In this document: piece by piece, positions 1 through 11,670 of the stretch
Layout: the number at the start of each line of letters is the position of its first letter
How positions within the stretch are numbered: the first letter of the stretch is position 1
Origin: Coenobita brevimanus
Lineage: Eukaryota; Arthropoda; Malacostraca; Decapoda; Coenobitidae
Direction of reading: 5' to 3'
Assembly: GCA_032717465.1 (NCBI GenBank)
Contig: CM064715.1
Coordinates: forward strand, 34,233,201 to 34,297,200
Length of the DNA: 64,000 bases
The notes under the pieces: model-generated
The model's database searches: none
What the model was told of the DNA's origin: nothing
Seen by the model: only the letters and a program-made list of their open reading frames with translations
Position numbers and translations under genes: made by a program

Positions 1-1384
1 TTAGATCTTTACAAGGAGAAACCTATTATGTAAAATTGTTACAGCAAACAAAAAGTAAATGCAAAAATACCGGTATATTTCAAAATTGTGGGAATCAGTT
101 CGTTAGTTACGATAATAGGAAATCCTAAACGGAACTAATTGAAATTTCAGAACTATCGCTCAGGGACAGTCTGGAATAATTTGCGGAGTTCATATCTAAT
201 ATGTTAACACACAATAATTTCTTAGTAGCGTAAGACTAAAAAGAAATCCGCATTAATAATCAATTAAAATCATTCGTTATTATTTATAAAATAGTTCCCG
301 TTACAATACTGAGGAATAATATAAAGTCATTTTCTTCCGTTTTTGTTGTCTCCATGGACGACGACAGAAAGTGGGAATGTGGCGTTAGTAGGCTAATTTA
401 AATGGTTCGGTCAACATGCACGGAAGAAAACACCTTTTACTCAAAGACATGCAGTTATTACACAGCATTTGGCCAGTTTTTCATTAAGGAAATTCTCTTG
501 AAGTTTTAATATAAGCCAGAGGACTATATCAGTGAATGAAAAATAAGCAAAACCTCGAAAATTTACCGAGAGTCGGAGCTCCTTGGAGAAAGATTCATAT
601 CATAGCCTAGTATCCTCAGTGTCTAAACAATTGGCAAGAGAAATAAAATGCAAATGCTCATAAACAAGCCGCTGAGTTCAAAACTTTCAGATCAGCATTT
701 TCAGTTAAGCAGGACACAGAGGTTTATTTTTAAAGCAGGATACTAGAGACAATTAGACAGCAAAAAGTATGTGCTATTTGCATTGCTAGAGTATAAGCTC
801 ATGCTTTCGTCCTCTTCATTGCCTAGTTTATGAGAAAAGGGTAAAACTTGTCATATCTTCTCACAGCTTAAAATAATTTTGCATCAATTAGGAATAAAGT
901 CGCTATAAGCAAGGGGAAGACAAGGAATATAAGACAGAATGGTCTTGCTGCTACCGCAGGTACAGTGTCATTACTAAGGTAAATTTCATTGTTTTCTGCA
1001 TCCTTATTGTTGCTGTATCATCACCACAGCAATTGAAAATAAGGTGGTGTATTGCAGTCACAAGAGTTTTCCTTAACTGGTCTTCGAAACTAGAGCATTC
1101 TGTATTTGAAGTCCTGGGAAGCAAATACATCAGGAAAAGGGGTTACGCTGCGCTCCGTGCGCGGAGTAATACATTAGACATTCGTTCAAATCGGGAGACG
1201 TATATCTGAGTGTTAACTTCTAATATATCACTACCTCATGTTATTCATTCTACATAATTCTTAGCGTGATATAATATTTATTGTATTTTATATGACGTAA
1301 TGGAGGCACAGAAGTTTTACCATTTATTCACCGAGTTTACACTGAACATATATCAGTGTAGAGTGACCGAAGCAATCTGAAACT
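1..1384. other. No recognisable gene
   Basis: This AT-rich stretch has no long open frame on either strand, and I see no terminal repeats, tRNA-like boxes or long simple repeats. It may be intergenic or intronic sequence, or an element too old to recognise. Confidence 0.6.
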
Positions 1385-2989
1385 CTGCCATCACTTCTTG
1401 GGGCGACTGTACTTCTGCTCCTGCATCCAACAGTAAATCTGCTACTATTTCATCTTCTCCCGGAGCCTTCCCCCTTCATATTTTTAAGAGAAATATTTAC
1501 TTCGTCTGGTGTTATCGCAAGTATTTCATTTGTGTCAACAGAAGAGTTAGCTATTGGCACTACTGTCTTTGAAGCATACAGTTCTTTGTAAAATTCTTCA
1601 ACTTGCTTCAGCATCATATCTCTGCATTTAATGGCTTCACCGTTTTTGTCTTTTAGTGATGTAATTTGTTGCTTTCCAAGTGTCATTTTTTTTCGGACCT
1701 GTTTCAGACTTTTTCCTTTTTTGATGGTTTCTTTGATTTGATCCATGTTTCTCTTTCTTTTTTCTTCTCTTTGTCTTTTGTTGATAAGCTTATTTAATTC
1801 CGCTCGTTCTATTTCATCTTTCTTTGTTTTTACTTTCATTTCATTTCTTTTTTTCATAAGCTCAAGTGTCTTCTCTGAATACTTCCCGGCTTTGGTTGTA
1901 TTAGGTGTTCCTACTACCTCCGCTGATTCTCTTAGGACTTTTGTTAGTCTGTCATTCAACTCATCAGTGTCACATTCAGCATAACTGAGAGCCTGAAATC
2001 TGTTCCTTATTTCCAACTGAAAAGCTGCTTTCTTTTCGCTTACTTTTATTGGGCATATCTTTTTGTCTTTAATCATCTTCTTTCTTTCACTTTTGAAATT
2101 GAATCTTGCTGTGCAACCCACCATTCTATGGTCACTTCCAATATTTACTTTGTTGATAACTGTGACGTTTGTGATTGTGTTATTCTTATTTGCTATAATG
2201 AAGTCGATTTCATTCTTTATTTTCCATTTGGGCTCCTCCAGGTCCACTTTCTCCCTGTTCTTTTGTGAAAGAATGTGTTCATTATTCTCATGTTAAACAT
2301 TTCTTCAAAGTTTACCAACATTTCTCCTCTTTCGTTCCTTTCTCCCACTCCAAATTTTCCCATACATGCTTCTCCATTTTTTTATTTTCCAACTTTTGCA
2401 TTGAAGTCTCCCATGAGTATATTATAGGTGGTCTTTTCTTCTTCCATAATCTGGGAGATGTCATCACAGAATGTTTCAATTTCTTCATCTGACCCGAGAA
2501 GTTGGTGCATATACTTGTATCACTTCCAGGGTATATTTTTTTCACAGTCTAATTATAACCACTGCTGCTCTGTCAGATGCACTGCTGAATTTGACAATGT
2601 TGTCTGCAAGATTTCTGTTAATTAGAAATCCTACACCACTAACTCTTTCATTTTCCCTTCCTCTGTGGTAAAACAGGAGGCCATTGTCATTTAGCTGAAT
2701 TACTTTTTCTTCTTTTCTGTGGGTCTCACTCAAACCTACAATATCCCAACTAATGTTTTCCAGTTAGGCCATTAAGTTATCAAGTTTGTAATCTTCAACA
2801 AGGCTTCTTATATTGTATGCATAGATCTTCATTGATTTAAGAGTGTTTAATATCCCAGTCCCTATCTTGTCAACACAGTGCTTACTCACTTTCGGTGGCA
2901 CGCTGCTCATAAGCACAGGAGGCAGTGCGGTTGGACCTTTAATAGGCGATGATCCAACAGGAATGCCCGTCAATTACTTTGCAATAGAA

Positions 2990-2990
<1 letters not shown>
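1385..2990 (-). pseudogene. RTE-type LINE fragment: endonuclease plus linker
   Basis: On the minus strand the fragment reads as an apurinic-type endonuclease and the following linker of an RTE-like non-LTR retrotransposon. Going 5' to 3' it shows YNIRSLVEDYKLDNLMA near 2770-2830, a catalytic-type SETH at about 2733, and the closing IGSDHRMV near 2130. A basic, Lys/Glu-rich linker follows (1500-2000). The frame then runs towards the RT entry motif (KAPGEDE, shifted by one frame near 1460) and stops matching. There is one stop near 2764, and frameshifts around 2310-2545 have scrambled the GDFN region. The RT itself is absent, so the 3' half is missing. An AT microsatellite abuts the 5' side. 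Confidence 0.85.

Positions 2991-2991
<1 letters not shown>

Positions 2992-3044
<53 letters not shown>
2992..3044. repeat. (AT)n microsatellite
   Basis: An uninterrupted AT dinucleotide run lies exactly between the 5' end of the minus-strand LINE fragment and the start of the SINE. Confidence 0.98.
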
Positions 3045-3046
<2 letters not shown>

Positions 3047-3443
3047 AGCCTTTGTGGTAGAGTGGTAGAGTGTGTGTTTCATATGAGGGTGAACCAGGGT
3101 TCTTGCCCCGCCAGGGTAATAAACTTTGGGAGTGTTCACCCGCCCACGTACTGCATTGACAGACACAAGGGGTGCCATGATTGAACCAGTGTCGCATACT
3201 ATGAAGTATGCTTGCTCCCAATCGGCTTGCACGGGCCTATTACACTTGGTTCACAGACTACACACACATCCAAAGCCACTCCAACACAACAGTTACACTT
3301 ACAAGCACTTCTCACCCTACATACAATCTCTACCAGACAGCCTAAGCCACTTGGTAGAGATACATTGGCTGTATCGTCCCGACTTCGGTCGGGATAGGCC
3401 GGTCCTGCAGTGGATACTCAAACGGCTGATGATGATGATGATT
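3045..3443 (+). mobile_element. tRNA-derived SINE, about 400 bp
   Basis: The head looks like a degenerate tRNA gene with pol III internal promoter boxes: an A-box-like GTGGTAGAGTGGTAGAG about 10 bases in, and a B-box-like GGTTCTTGCCCCG roughly 45 bases later (consensus GGTTCGANTCC). A non-tRNA body follows, containing a short perfect hairpin CCCGACTTCGGTCGGG near 3379. The unit ends in repeated GATGAT and then TA/GATA repeats, as expected for a SINE with a microsatellite tail borrowed from a LINE partner. It is not a functional tRNA because the body continues far beyond 75 nt and the B box is imperfect. Confidence 0.7.
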
Positions 3444-3497
3444 ATATATATATATATATATAGATAGATAGATAGATAGATATAGATATAGATATAT
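3444..3497. repeat. (TA)n(GATA)n compound microsatellite
   Basis: TA repeats pass into GATA and GATATA repeats. This sits between the SINE tail and the 3' end of the minus-strand LINE and could be the tail of either. Confidence 0.95.
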
Positions 3498-6120
3498 TAA
3501 ATAACAGAACGGAGGAAGGAAAAACAAATGAGTAAAAAAAAAACAATCCCTACACCAGATTACTGGCATCCTCCGTTCATAAAATATCTGTAACAGTTAG
3601 ACTTGAACAGCTGTGGGTTGAAATTTGGAGGGAAACAACTTTGGGGAAGCGAATTCCAGAGAGATGCAGTTCGGGGAATGAAAGAATTCTGATAGGCAGA
3701 AGTTCTACAATATGGCTGAGGGACATTCCAGTCATGAGCGCTACCAGATGCCCGTGTAGCACGAGGGAAGGCATGGAGAGGTGGCACCATGGACGCAACT
3801 TCATCTGAGCATTTGCCAAAAAAAATATCTGTAAAATAATGCAAGGGAGGCAACATTCCCTCTTACATGCAGGGGAGGTAGTTTATATGTAATGACAGGG
3901 TTGTTAATGATTCTAACAGCCTTGTTCTGAATTTTGTCTAGTTGTCTTAATGCAACCTCTCCACAACCATTCCACAAGGGTGAGCAATGTTCAAGCTGAG
4001 AGGCACATGACTCTTATAAATTATAGCTAACTGCTCATCGGCGAAGAAGTTACGAACTCTGTACAGTAATCCAAGTTTCTTTGAGGCGGTTTTAGCAAGT
4101 AACCTGACATGAGAGGTCCAGCTGAGGGCACTGTTAAGTGAGATGCCAAGAATTTCAATACTTTTGGAGATGGGAATATTAGTAGCACTGCATGTAATGT
4201 ACGAATCTGGCAATATCTGTCTATTAGTAAACTGTATATATTTAGTTTTACTAGCATTAAAAGAGACAAGGTTGTTTTGTCCCCATTCACTCATCGTAGA
4301 TAGATCTTGATTTATGGAGATGGCTGTACTGAGTTGAGAGGTAGAGATATTAGACTTTGTAAATGGGTGTCTGAGTGTGAATGAACTATGTGGTGTTGAG
4401 TCATCTGCATATGAGTGAATGGGATTGTGGGTGACATAAAAGAGATCATTAATATGAACCAGAAATAGGGTTGGCGCCAGAACTGATCCCTGCGGTACGC
4501 AGGCTTTAATTGAGTGGAAATTGGAATATACATCATCTACTTTTACTTTTATTTTCCTGTCACTAAGATATGAAGAAATCAAAGGAACAAAAGACATTTG
4601 TCCATAGCAAGGGAGTTTGGACAGAAGGGAACGGTGCCATACTCTGTCGAAAGCTTTAGAGATATCAAGAGCTACTGCATGAGTTTCTCCAAAAAGATTA
4701 ATTGATTGATGGATGGTAAGAGTTAAGAGATTGAGTATGTCAATGGTGGATCTTTCGTGGCGAAAACCATATTGTCTATCACTAATTTAGTTGTTGGATT
4801 CAAGATGTTTAACAATGTGCTTATAAATTAAAGTTTCAAATACCTTATCATGAGAAGATGTGACAGCTATTGGTCTGTAATCGGAGGGGTCAGACGAACT
4901 TCCTTTCTTCAGAATTGGGTGGATATTGGCTTCTTTCCATGAATTTGGGAATAAAGAAGTACGCATGCAAAGTCTGAATAATTTAGCTAGGACAGAGGCA
5001 AGTTCAGGGAACACTTTTTCAAAACAATTGGCGGAATTCCATATGGGCCTGGAGCTTTGTTGGTAGGTAAATTGTCTAGGATGGATTTTACATATCTTGT
5101 CTGTGTTTGAAGTGGGGCAATTTCGGGAGAATCAAGTTCCAGTACTGGGACATTCTGGCTGGTATCGTGTATGGTAGAGTTTCTGGCAAAGGTACTGGCA
5201 AAGATATCTGCTTTCCCGCGTGGGTCATTTGTAATGTTGCCATCTGAAGATTTTAGTGGGGGAATGGAAGATGACTTGTTAAAGTTATTATTGGAAGAAT
5301 TAAAGAGTTGACCAGAATATTCTATTGTCATTAGGGTTGTTAAGTAGTTTTGATGCTTGCTTTTGAAGAAAGTTTGATTTAGATAGATTTAATACAGCTT
5401 TTGCATGATTTCTAGCAATTTTAAATTGGGAGAGTGATTCATATGTTTTTGATTTTAAGTAAGAGTTATATGCTAATGACTTTTGGGCTCTTGCTCTGGC
5501 ACAGTTGCCATCAAACCATTTTGGAGAGTTTGATCTTTTAGTGAACTGTTGACTTGGTATGAATAAATCCATACCAGCTAGTATTAAGTCACAAATGTGG
5601 GACTGGGTAGAATTGGGATCACTAGAGTAGAAAGACTGCCATGGAATGTCAGCAAGATAATTTCTAAATCCATCCCAGTCTCCCCTATCAAAGTGCCATC
5701 AGGTCACCCTGACAGGTTCAGAACGGGGAGGTGTGGGAGGGTTAATTAATGAGGCTTTGATGAGACTGTGGTCAGAGGATCCAAGTGGTGACAGTACCTC
5801 TATCCTGTATTGATCTGGATTATTTGTCAAGAATAAATCCAAGAGATAGGCATTATGGTCAGGATTATCAGGTATTCTGGTTGGTTGCTTTACCAACTGG
5901 GTGAGATTAAACGATTCTGCAAACAGTTCGCACTCTAGACCAGCGTCGTCAGTCCGGGCAGAATGCAATAACCATTGAACAATATGTAAGTTAAAATCAC
6001 CCAAAATGGTTATTTCCGTGCCAAGGGCAAGGTTAAGGTTACTCAAATGAGAGGATATGGATTCAAATACACTGGGTTCCGAAGAAGCATTGGGGGAACT
6101 ATAAACTACACAATTATATT
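3498..6120 (-). pseudogene. Jockey/CR1-like LINE, copy 1 (EN-RT, 5' truncated)
   Basis: Minus-strand pol of a non-LTR retrotransposon. It begins inside the endonuclease (ITILGDFNLH near 6000, SSDHSLI near 5770), runs through a linker (5000-5570) and enters RT with DYRPIAVTSSHDKVFE (near 4860), DISKAFDRVWH (motif A, near 4660), PQGSVLAPTLFL (motif B, near 4490) and YADDS (motif C, near 4405). The C-terminus carries RTSAYQNSFIPRTASLWNSL at about 3660-3720. The RT frame is open from 5014 to 3947 apart from one TAA at 4787. Frameshifts occur near 3950, 5010 and 5310. The 5' end stops at an AT microsatellite, so the first part of EN is missing. The copy at 25674-28080 is the same family and shares the 3' sequence. 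Confidence 0.9.
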
Positions 6121-6121
6121 T

Positions 6122-6181
<60 letters not shown>

Positions 6182-6182
6182 A
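6121..6182. repeat. (TA)n microsatellite
   Basis: This TA run marks the 5' truncation point of the Jockey-like LINE. Confidence 0.98.
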
Positions 6183-6345
6183 CAGCCAAGAAACGATTCC
6201 TTGAAGGGAAAACTAATAAGCCAGATCCCCAGAACATTCAAAGAACCCTTGTCCTCCCCTTCCATGAAAATTTTCCTGATGTTCACATACTGAGGAAACT
6301 CAATGTATAAGTAGTATTCAAATATGAGAACACCATAAAAAAAAA
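6183..6345 (+). pseudogene. Possible Penelope-like element scrap
   Basis: On the plus strand it reads TLVLPFHENFPDVHILRKLN, one stop, then [11 protein letters not shown]. The order LPF...KL..NV.VVFKY.NTI resembles the stretch after the RT domain in Penelope-like elements, before their GIY-YIG endonuclease. Only about 50 residues are present and both sides are eaten by microsatellites. The match is from memory of the family pattern and is not secure; it could be another RT-derived tail. Confidence 0.4.
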
Positions 6346-6398
<53 letters not shown>

Positions 6399-6617
6399 AT
6401 GTATATATATATATGGGTATATATATCTGTATCTATATATGTATACATATATATGTATGTGTATCTCTCTCTCTGTATCTATATCTATCTATCTATCTAT
6501 CAATCAATCTATCTATGTATCTATCTCTCACTCTCTCTCTCTCTCTGTATCTATATCTATCTATCTATCTATTTATCTATCTATCAATCAATCTATCTAT
6601 GTATCTATCTCTCACTC

Positions 6618-6692
<75 letters not shown>
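6337..6692. repeat. Compound microsatellite: A, TA, CTAT, CT, TA
   Basis: A poly-A run leads into TA repeats, then CTAT and CT blocks, then TA again. Within the CTAT part a segment of about 70 bp (CTGTATCTATATC...CAATCAATC...CTCTCACTCT) occurs twice, near 6471 and 6545, so the array has undergone a larger-unit duplication as well as slippage. Confidence 0.95.
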
Positions 6693-6695
<3 letters not shown>

Positions 6696-7077
6696 AAAGT
6701 AATTTTTCCAATATCCAATGTAATAAAGCCAAAGACATGTCCGGGAAGTGGGATCATCCGCATACTGAGACCGTGCTTCCTGGACTGGTAATTACGGACC
6801 CTAAACCAGCCTAACTCAGAAAACCACCTACATAACTCCCTATGGGACATGCATAGCACCTATTTAAGACCTTATTCATAACAAATATGGGACAGAAAGA
6901 ATGAAATAAATGAAAAGGAACCAGAGATTGAGGAATTAGTTGTATGGAAAATATCTAGCAGTGTACAGGTTACTTACTACACGTCCATGGCCATTATGAA
7001 AATTAAATCACCTCCTCTAAAGCTCTGGCAGTGGTGAAAATGCTCTTGAAGCACATACAGTAATCCAGTGTTGTGCT

Positions 7078-7219
7078 GCACTTAATCCTTGCACTGTGAA
7101 TTATAATTTTTTAACACTGCACATTCTGTTATTACTTGTGCCATACCAGTTGCAACCACCAGTTTGCACTCTCCACTTAATCCTTTGCACTCTGAATTCT
7201 AATTTCTTAACACTGCACA
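7078..7219. repeat. Direct repeat of about 46 bp, spaced about 94 bp
   Basis: GCACTTAATCCTTGCACT...TAACACTGCACA near 7078-7124 recurs with few changes near 7173-7219. It may be a local tandem duplication. Confidence 0.7.
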
Positions 7220-7590
7220 ACACTGTAAATTCCCATGTGGTCTAGTGGCAAGATATTGCAGTTTATTTACTGTTTATTCACAAAAACGACCACGTGCAGC
7301 ATCCATTGCAATGAGTGTCTAGTCAGGATGGTAGTTAGGCAGTAACTGAGGAGGGGACCCTGAGAAGGAAGCAAGGGGCCGTGCGTAAACACAGCTGTTC
7401 GGCGCCATGCACCAAGTTCAAAGTACTGTTGAAAAAAATGTCAGCTTTTTGTAGGTGGGTGTGTTTTTTTGCGTTTTTTGGCCATTTTTGGGGGTACGTA
7501 GGCCCGGGCCCAAAATGTCCGAACATTGGGGTGTTCGCTTACTGGGTGTCCGGATATTAAAGAGATTGCCATATATACTCATGTGTATAT

Positions 7591-7593
7591 ATG

Positions 7594-7642
<49 letters not shown>
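7591..7642. repeat. (TA)n microsatellite
   Basis: A TA run followed directly by a short GA run. Confidence 0.97.
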
Positions 7643-7645
<3 letters not shown>

Positions 7646-8033
7646 GAGAAAGAGAGAGAGAGATCTGATTTCTTTGATCACAGGCAATAACAGCTCTAGC
7701 ACTCACTCAGGCTGATCGTTTTCATACTTTAAACAGATATTGCTTATGAATATCATAGTTCTGATTCATTTAATTAGAATCAAACACTGTTTAACAAAAA
7801 AGTAAGATATCGTCGAACACAGACAATTGAATGTAGTTTCACTCATACTGATACTCTTTAACCCTTATATCAACTAAAATGAAAAAAAAAAAAAAATTCG
7901 TTACATGTTTATGCTATCAGCAATTTTGCATGTCACGACAGTACTGTATATTCATAAGAGGAGATTCAGTCTTCTTGCTTTTCTCTTTCAGAACCGATCC
8001 AAAATTATGTGTGCATGATGCTGACTCAGCACG

Positions 8034-8035
<2 letters not shown>

Positions 8036-8106
<71 letters not shown>

Positions 8107-8107
8107 T
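8036..8107. repeat. (CT)n(GT)n microsatellite
   Basis: A CT run of about 20 units is followed by a GT run of about 13 units. Confidence 0.97.
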
Positions 8108-8218
8108 TAGAAGATGTTTTATTGATTTATTTATTTGTTTTTAATGATTTATTATTACTTTTTTTAGCCCCAAACGATTTCAAAACCCTCCTCCATCCCC
8201 CTCCCCTTTTGCTATGCC

Positions 8219-11200
8219 GCTGTGGTAAGAATTATGAACTGCATGGATTAACGTATCACTACACTACTTTATGCTAAGTGAGAAGTTATACCTTGTTCAA
8301 AGCTGTGTGCACAACAATGGAAGAAAATCAAAACTTAAGTCGGCATAATAAATAGCAAAGTTAACTGGCAGGACCCTTCTGCCAAGTTCAATAAAAATTA
8401 TTTGTTTCTTATTTTGCCTTCTTTTCTTGATACCCTTTTGACATTCCATTGCTAACGTAGCATATGTACTCATTCATGTCCATCATCCTGTATATACAAG
8501 AGTTTCTTCATTTATTATCATAATATGAATTCTCTTGCCGTACCAACAAACTTTTCACAAATAGAGGTGAGAGTTGATGCCATCAAAGCCTTTAGAAAAA
8601 TGAGAGACAGCCAGACAGACAGTTTGGAGCAAAACAAACAAAGCTTAGGAACTGGTGAAGCAACAATAAACATGAAGAAGCCTGAGAATATGCTAAATAA
8701 CAATAAATGCGAAGCATTTATAAAGGGCATGATAAAGACAGTGTGCAGGAATCGTACATGCATGTTTTTCCCGCGCTGGCCATTTGGATTGACATCGACA
8801 TTATTACGTAAGCATATATTGGGTCACGGAAAGTACTCTGTTTATTTCTATTATAAAACATTCACAAGGTTTTGTGTGCATCAAACGAAAAGGATAAAGA
8901 TATTCTTCCTGTTTTTTTATTGACAGTTGAGCATTTTTTCCCCACAAACATGATAGCAAAATGTTTATACACAAATATTATGGATCATTTGGCAGTGTTT
9001 GAGATTACATCAATACTAGCCAATCAGGAGCTGCAAATCTCTTCCCACTTAGAACATTTCGAGTTTCAGCTGCATAGGCGCTTAAAATTCCCTGCCAAGG
9101 CAGTCAGAGATGTCTACCTGGAAGTAGGCTAAGTTATTCCTATGCAGGACAACAGTTCTCATTTAACGTTCATAAAGAGAAAAGCTATAAAAGTCACCAT
9201 TGCCTAAAATGAGCTGGTTAATTTCGTCAATGAAAATAACAAGTTAGTGAAGAGCAGTGTAATACAATTACATTACATTATAATCTCGGTACTATTTTCT
9301 TGTTAATGTAATGAGATTCAATAAAAGAATTATAAGGCTTGCTTAATTCATTCTCCAGTAACATCAGAAAAATCAAAGATACGTTGCTTATGCTGGGCCG
9401 CATTATCTACCTCTATTAAGATGGCGACTGGCAATTCACTTGTCTTCACTCCCCTGTGAGCTGCGTGGGTTGGTTGCTGTCTCACCTTTATAAAAATCTC
9501 CTTGCCTGGAGGCAATCTAGAGCAAGACTAGCATTAAACTAAAATGCACTGTCTGCCTTAGCCCTAGAACACTAATGCCCACCCTGACTCACGCCACCAC
9601 TAACGTGGGAAGAAATATACCCCATTTTCAGAAAATGAAAGAATATAGTTATATTCAAAATTTATCAAGTCTGCAAGTATGCAGAGAAAATATAGCCATT
9701 GCACTTTCATTTAGCTGGTAAGGGATTGGAAACCAAATCTTAATACTAAGGGAGGTAACTGAATGTACAGGAAAAACTAAAAAAATACCTTATGTTTAAC
9801 GGAAAAATGATTAGGTATGAGTATGAAGACGACTGCAGCCGAGGAGTTTATCACTGGCACACACACCCAGGTCATGGGAGCCTCAGCTGGTTGAGTCACA
9901 GCCATCTGGCAACACGAGGAACTGTGCTCAAGTGTGATGAAGAAGGGGTATTTTCTTGTGAGTCTTTATGACTGCTATGCAATGGCATTTTGTTTTTTAG
10001 TATTACTTACCCCTGTAAATGAACACCAACTGATAATTATTCATCACAAAGGCTATAGCCATTGATTTCTAAAATTTCATGAAATGATTTTTTTTATTTC
10101 TGAAAATTTCTTTTCAATCAAAATGAACATTATTGTACTTTTATAAATATTTAGTCACTCAGATATGTATTACACAACATATGAAAGAAAAATACATTAA
10201 AAAACACACCAAACACAATCTCGATCATGCAACAATATCCCGTGCACACTGAGGTGGGGTAAAAATTTCCCAAGATGTAATCCATGGCAACCACCCCTCA
10301 AGTAAGTCCTGCTTCAGTACTGCCTTCCACGACGGCTGTGTAAGGACTGAAGGTACAGGGAGACCTGGGCCCCTCACCCCCCTATCACGCCATGTACATG
10401 TGATCACCCCCTAGCGTGGAGTACCTTTTACCCCATGTAAGTCTTCTAGCGTTAACTCTCTTGTACTTGATACCTATTAATCTAAACTGTCTTGTATCAC
10501 TGATGCGAAAACATGGAAAGTTACAATGACACATACTGTGTGAACAATCTAATAAAGCTCGTCTTTCCTCTAGCTGAAGAATATAGTCTGGCACATGCAG
10601 AAATAAAACCATTTGGTATGAAAAGTGAATAAAAAAAATGCTCTTTAGGTAGATAAAACGAACAGTGGTTCCAAGAATAAAAATCGTTTGACGGTGGCTG
10701 AAAGAGGTCCTTTGTTTATAGGACCGGTGGTAACAAGAATAAATTTGATTCTCCGTTATAATGAATCAACGCGACCTTTGGTAAGACATAAACCAAGATT
10801 TAAATCGTATGCATTTATGTAGAACAGACATGTCTGCCAGAGAGAGGGAGAGAGAGAGAGAGAGAGAGAGACTGTGCGGTGTGGGTAACCTTGTAATCAG
10901 ATGGTAAGATCCTCTTCATTTAGGTGTGTGTGTGTGTGTGCTTACTGAACTAACGAAGAATATCTATTGAACAAGGGGTTAAGGATGCTTGTGAAAAATA
11001 TCCCTAAACTGAAAAACGTCGTCTGGGGATACCAAGAATAAAATATAAGACATGACATAGGAACACTGTGGTTGATGTGCGACACATGCCAGCCTTAAGC
11101 CATTCTCCCGCATGTATTAGTTTAATTTTTTTTACTGATGCTCTTTTTACCTCATCACTACGATACGTCTTCTTTAAAGAGACTCAGAAAGTTTGGAGGC

Positions 11201-11670
11201 AGCAAGAATATAGGCGTCTAGTCATCTGAGGCATTAAATGTCCTGGGTAAATCAGATAAAATTACCTTACGATACCAGGATTATAATAAAGGCAGTAGCA
11301 AGAAGACAAGAAACAGAAGGAGTTTAGACAAATGGCGACAGCAGTAATAATATATGCTGAGATGACTTCACACTGAAAGGGTTAATAAAATGTATTTATA
11401 ACCCCTTCGGTGCAAAAAGTCTCACCTAAACTGAATGTACTCACTTGCCGAAAACAATATCAACATTGAAAAGACGTCACAGAACTGTAGGGTTAAAGGT
11501 AATTATTCTCTGAGCATTCAGTATATTTCTCTTAATTCTTATGACTTTGGGTTTCTGGTTGCTATACACCCAAATTATTTTAGCAGAAGTAAAAAGGAAG
11601 AGGTAGTCGAAACGGTACTAATTGTTGTGGTTTTGGCTATGACAGTGGTGGTAGAGTGTTTAAAAAAATG
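8219..11670. repeat. 3.4-kb duplicated segment, copy 1 (compact form)
   Basis: This segment is collinear and in the same orientation with 38776-48385. Matching blocks include 8390-8600 with 38930-39140, 8990-9120 with 40290-40430, 9300-9560 with 44215-44460, 10240-10900 with 45140-45770, 10975-11330 with 47690-48050 and 11400-11650 with 48120-48350. By eye, identity is in the 80-87 percent range. I see no LTRs or terminal inverted repeats on the unit, so it may be a segmental duplication or two copies of an unrecognised repeat. Copy 1 keeps three target sites empty that are filled in copy 2: TGAA at 8656, TTAA at 9303 and TTAA at 10979. A minus-strand frame at 10385-10612 has a diverged counterpart near 45360-45540, but both are broken. 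Confidence 0.85.
10841..10941. repeat. (GA)n and (GT)n within the duplicated segment
   Basis: GA repeats near 10841-10871 and GT repeats near 10924-10941 occupy the same relative places as those at 45744-45858 in copy 2, so both arrays predate the duplication. Confidence 0.9.

Larger units (their letters stand above)
6693..8035. other. No recognisable gene
   Basis: Apart from the short direct repeat and the TA run listed separately, I see nothing supportable. Open frames here are short or run through microsatellite. Confidence 0.5.

Noticed and set aside
2471..3184. Several plus-strand frames of 65-113 codons
   Set aside because: Antisense shadows of the RTE endonuclease, or read through the TA repeat.
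6399..6814. Plus-strand frames of 85-133 codons rich in Tyr/Ile and Ser/Leu
   Set aside because: They are translations of CTAT, CT and TA repeats in several frames at once, with no non-repeat content.
8872..9132. A frame shared with 40275-40640 (DHLA.F.ITS.LA.QE...)
   Set aside because: About a quarter of residues differ between copies and changes seem no rarer at amino-acid-altering sites, so I see no sign of selection. It looks like ordinary duplicated DNA.
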